Shown piece after piece: positions 5,449 through 5,750 of a stretch of DNA of 5,750 nucleotides (the stretch's first letter is position 1; each line of letters opens with the position of its first letter). The stretch lies in contig JADINF010000061.1 of the NCBI GenBank assembly GCA_017694145.1, positions 1 to 5,750 on the forward strand, written 5' to 3'. A model generated the notes under the pieces. The model did no database searches. It saw only the letters and a list, made by a program, of their open reading frames with translations, and was not told where the DNA came from. The translations under genes and the position numbers were made by a program. The stretch comes from Candidatus Stercoripulliclostridium pullicola. GTDB taxonomy: Bacteria; Bacillota; Clostridia; Christensenellales; DTU072.

Positions 5449-5750
5449 ATGAACGAAGAAAACAAAAACGTACTTCCAGCAGAGGAAGTTTCAGACGAGA
5501 ACGGGATCATTGCGGTCCGCCACCAGAAGCTGGCGGATCTTAAAAGCGAAGGGAAGGATCCTTTCGCGGAAGTGAGTTACGACGTAACCGCGCACGCCGA
5601 GGATATTTTCGGCGACTACGCGGCTTACGAGGAGAAAGAGGTTTCTCTTGCGGGCAGGCTGATGTCCAAGCGAGTAATGGGCAAGGCGGCTTTTGCGCAC
5701 ATTCAGGACGGGACGGGGCTCATACAGCTTTATTTCCGTATCGACGCGTT
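5449..5750 (+). CDS. lysS: Lysyl-tRNA synthetase, class II, N-terminal part (3' partial)
   Basis: The first 100 residues are visible before the window ends; the bacterial family is usually about 490-510 residues. The enzyme attaches lysine to tRNA-Lys in the cytoplasm using ATP. After a polar leader of about 20 residues, IAVRHQKLADLKSEGKDPF (21-39) matches the conserved helix at the start of LysS (R..KL..L...G.dPF). The OB-fold anticodon-binding domain begins near residue 65, with LAGRLMSKRVMGKAAFAHIQ (67-86) followed by DGTGLIQLYFR, a characteristic LysS segment. The catalytic domain with class II motifs 1-3 lies outside the window. The start at ATG 5449 has only a weak Shine-Dalgarno but gives the expected N-terminus. 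No T-box leader fits in the 72 bases between greA and this gene, so expression probably depends on read-through from the greA promoter, perhaps tuned by the hairpin at 5418-5432. Confidence 0.95.
   Translation, partial: MNEENKNVLPAEEVSDENGIIAVRHQKLADLKSEGKDPFAEVSYDVTAHAEDIFGDYAAYEEKEVSLAGRLMSKRVMGKAAFAHIQDGTGLIQLYFRIDA

Overview
The window looks like a chromosomal segment from a Clostridia-type Firmicute (Bacillota), probably an uncultured gut lineage. Three things suggest this: the greA-lysS pair, common in Clostridia; Shine-Dalgarno sites of the AGGAGG type; and a GC-rich, purine-rich coding style that still uses many ATA (Ile) and AGG (Arg) codons. No species can be named from the sequence. 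All genes lie on the + strand and coding density is high. No mobile element, CRISPR array, tRNA or rRNA was found.

Layout. (1) Positions 2-2545 hold the C-terminal part (847 residues) of a large SbcC/Rad50-like coiled-coil protein, open at the left edge. It has a CPLC zinc-hook motif in mid-coil, but its C-terminal ATPase lobe has lost the recognisable signature, Walker B and H-loop residues. (2) The 95-base gap at 2546-2640 holds a strong GC hairpin, a possible -10 element and a perfect 14-bp palindrome just before the next ribosome-binding site. (3) Positions 2641-4710 encode a two-gene ABC-2 type exporter (ATPase plus permease, 3 bases apart) of the BcrAB/NatAB type. (4) The 180-base gap at 4711-4890 carries an inverted repeat, an A-rich tract and a full-consensus sigma-A promoter. 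(5) That promoter drives greA (4891-5376), followed after 72 bases by lysS (from 5449, cut by the right edge). A short hairpin with a T-rich tail lies between them.

How the parts relate. greA and lysS form a housekeeping information-processing unit (rescue of backtracked RNA polymerase and charging of tRNA-Lys), expressed from a strong promoter. The ABC pair is an exporter of unknown substrate with no regulator gene in view, so the palindrome in its leader is the best candidate control site. The SbcC-like gene belongs to an upstream unit that cannot be seen. The most unusual item is its apparently catalytically degenerate head, which suggests a structural or pseudo-ATPase role rather than ordinary SbcCD nuclease function.
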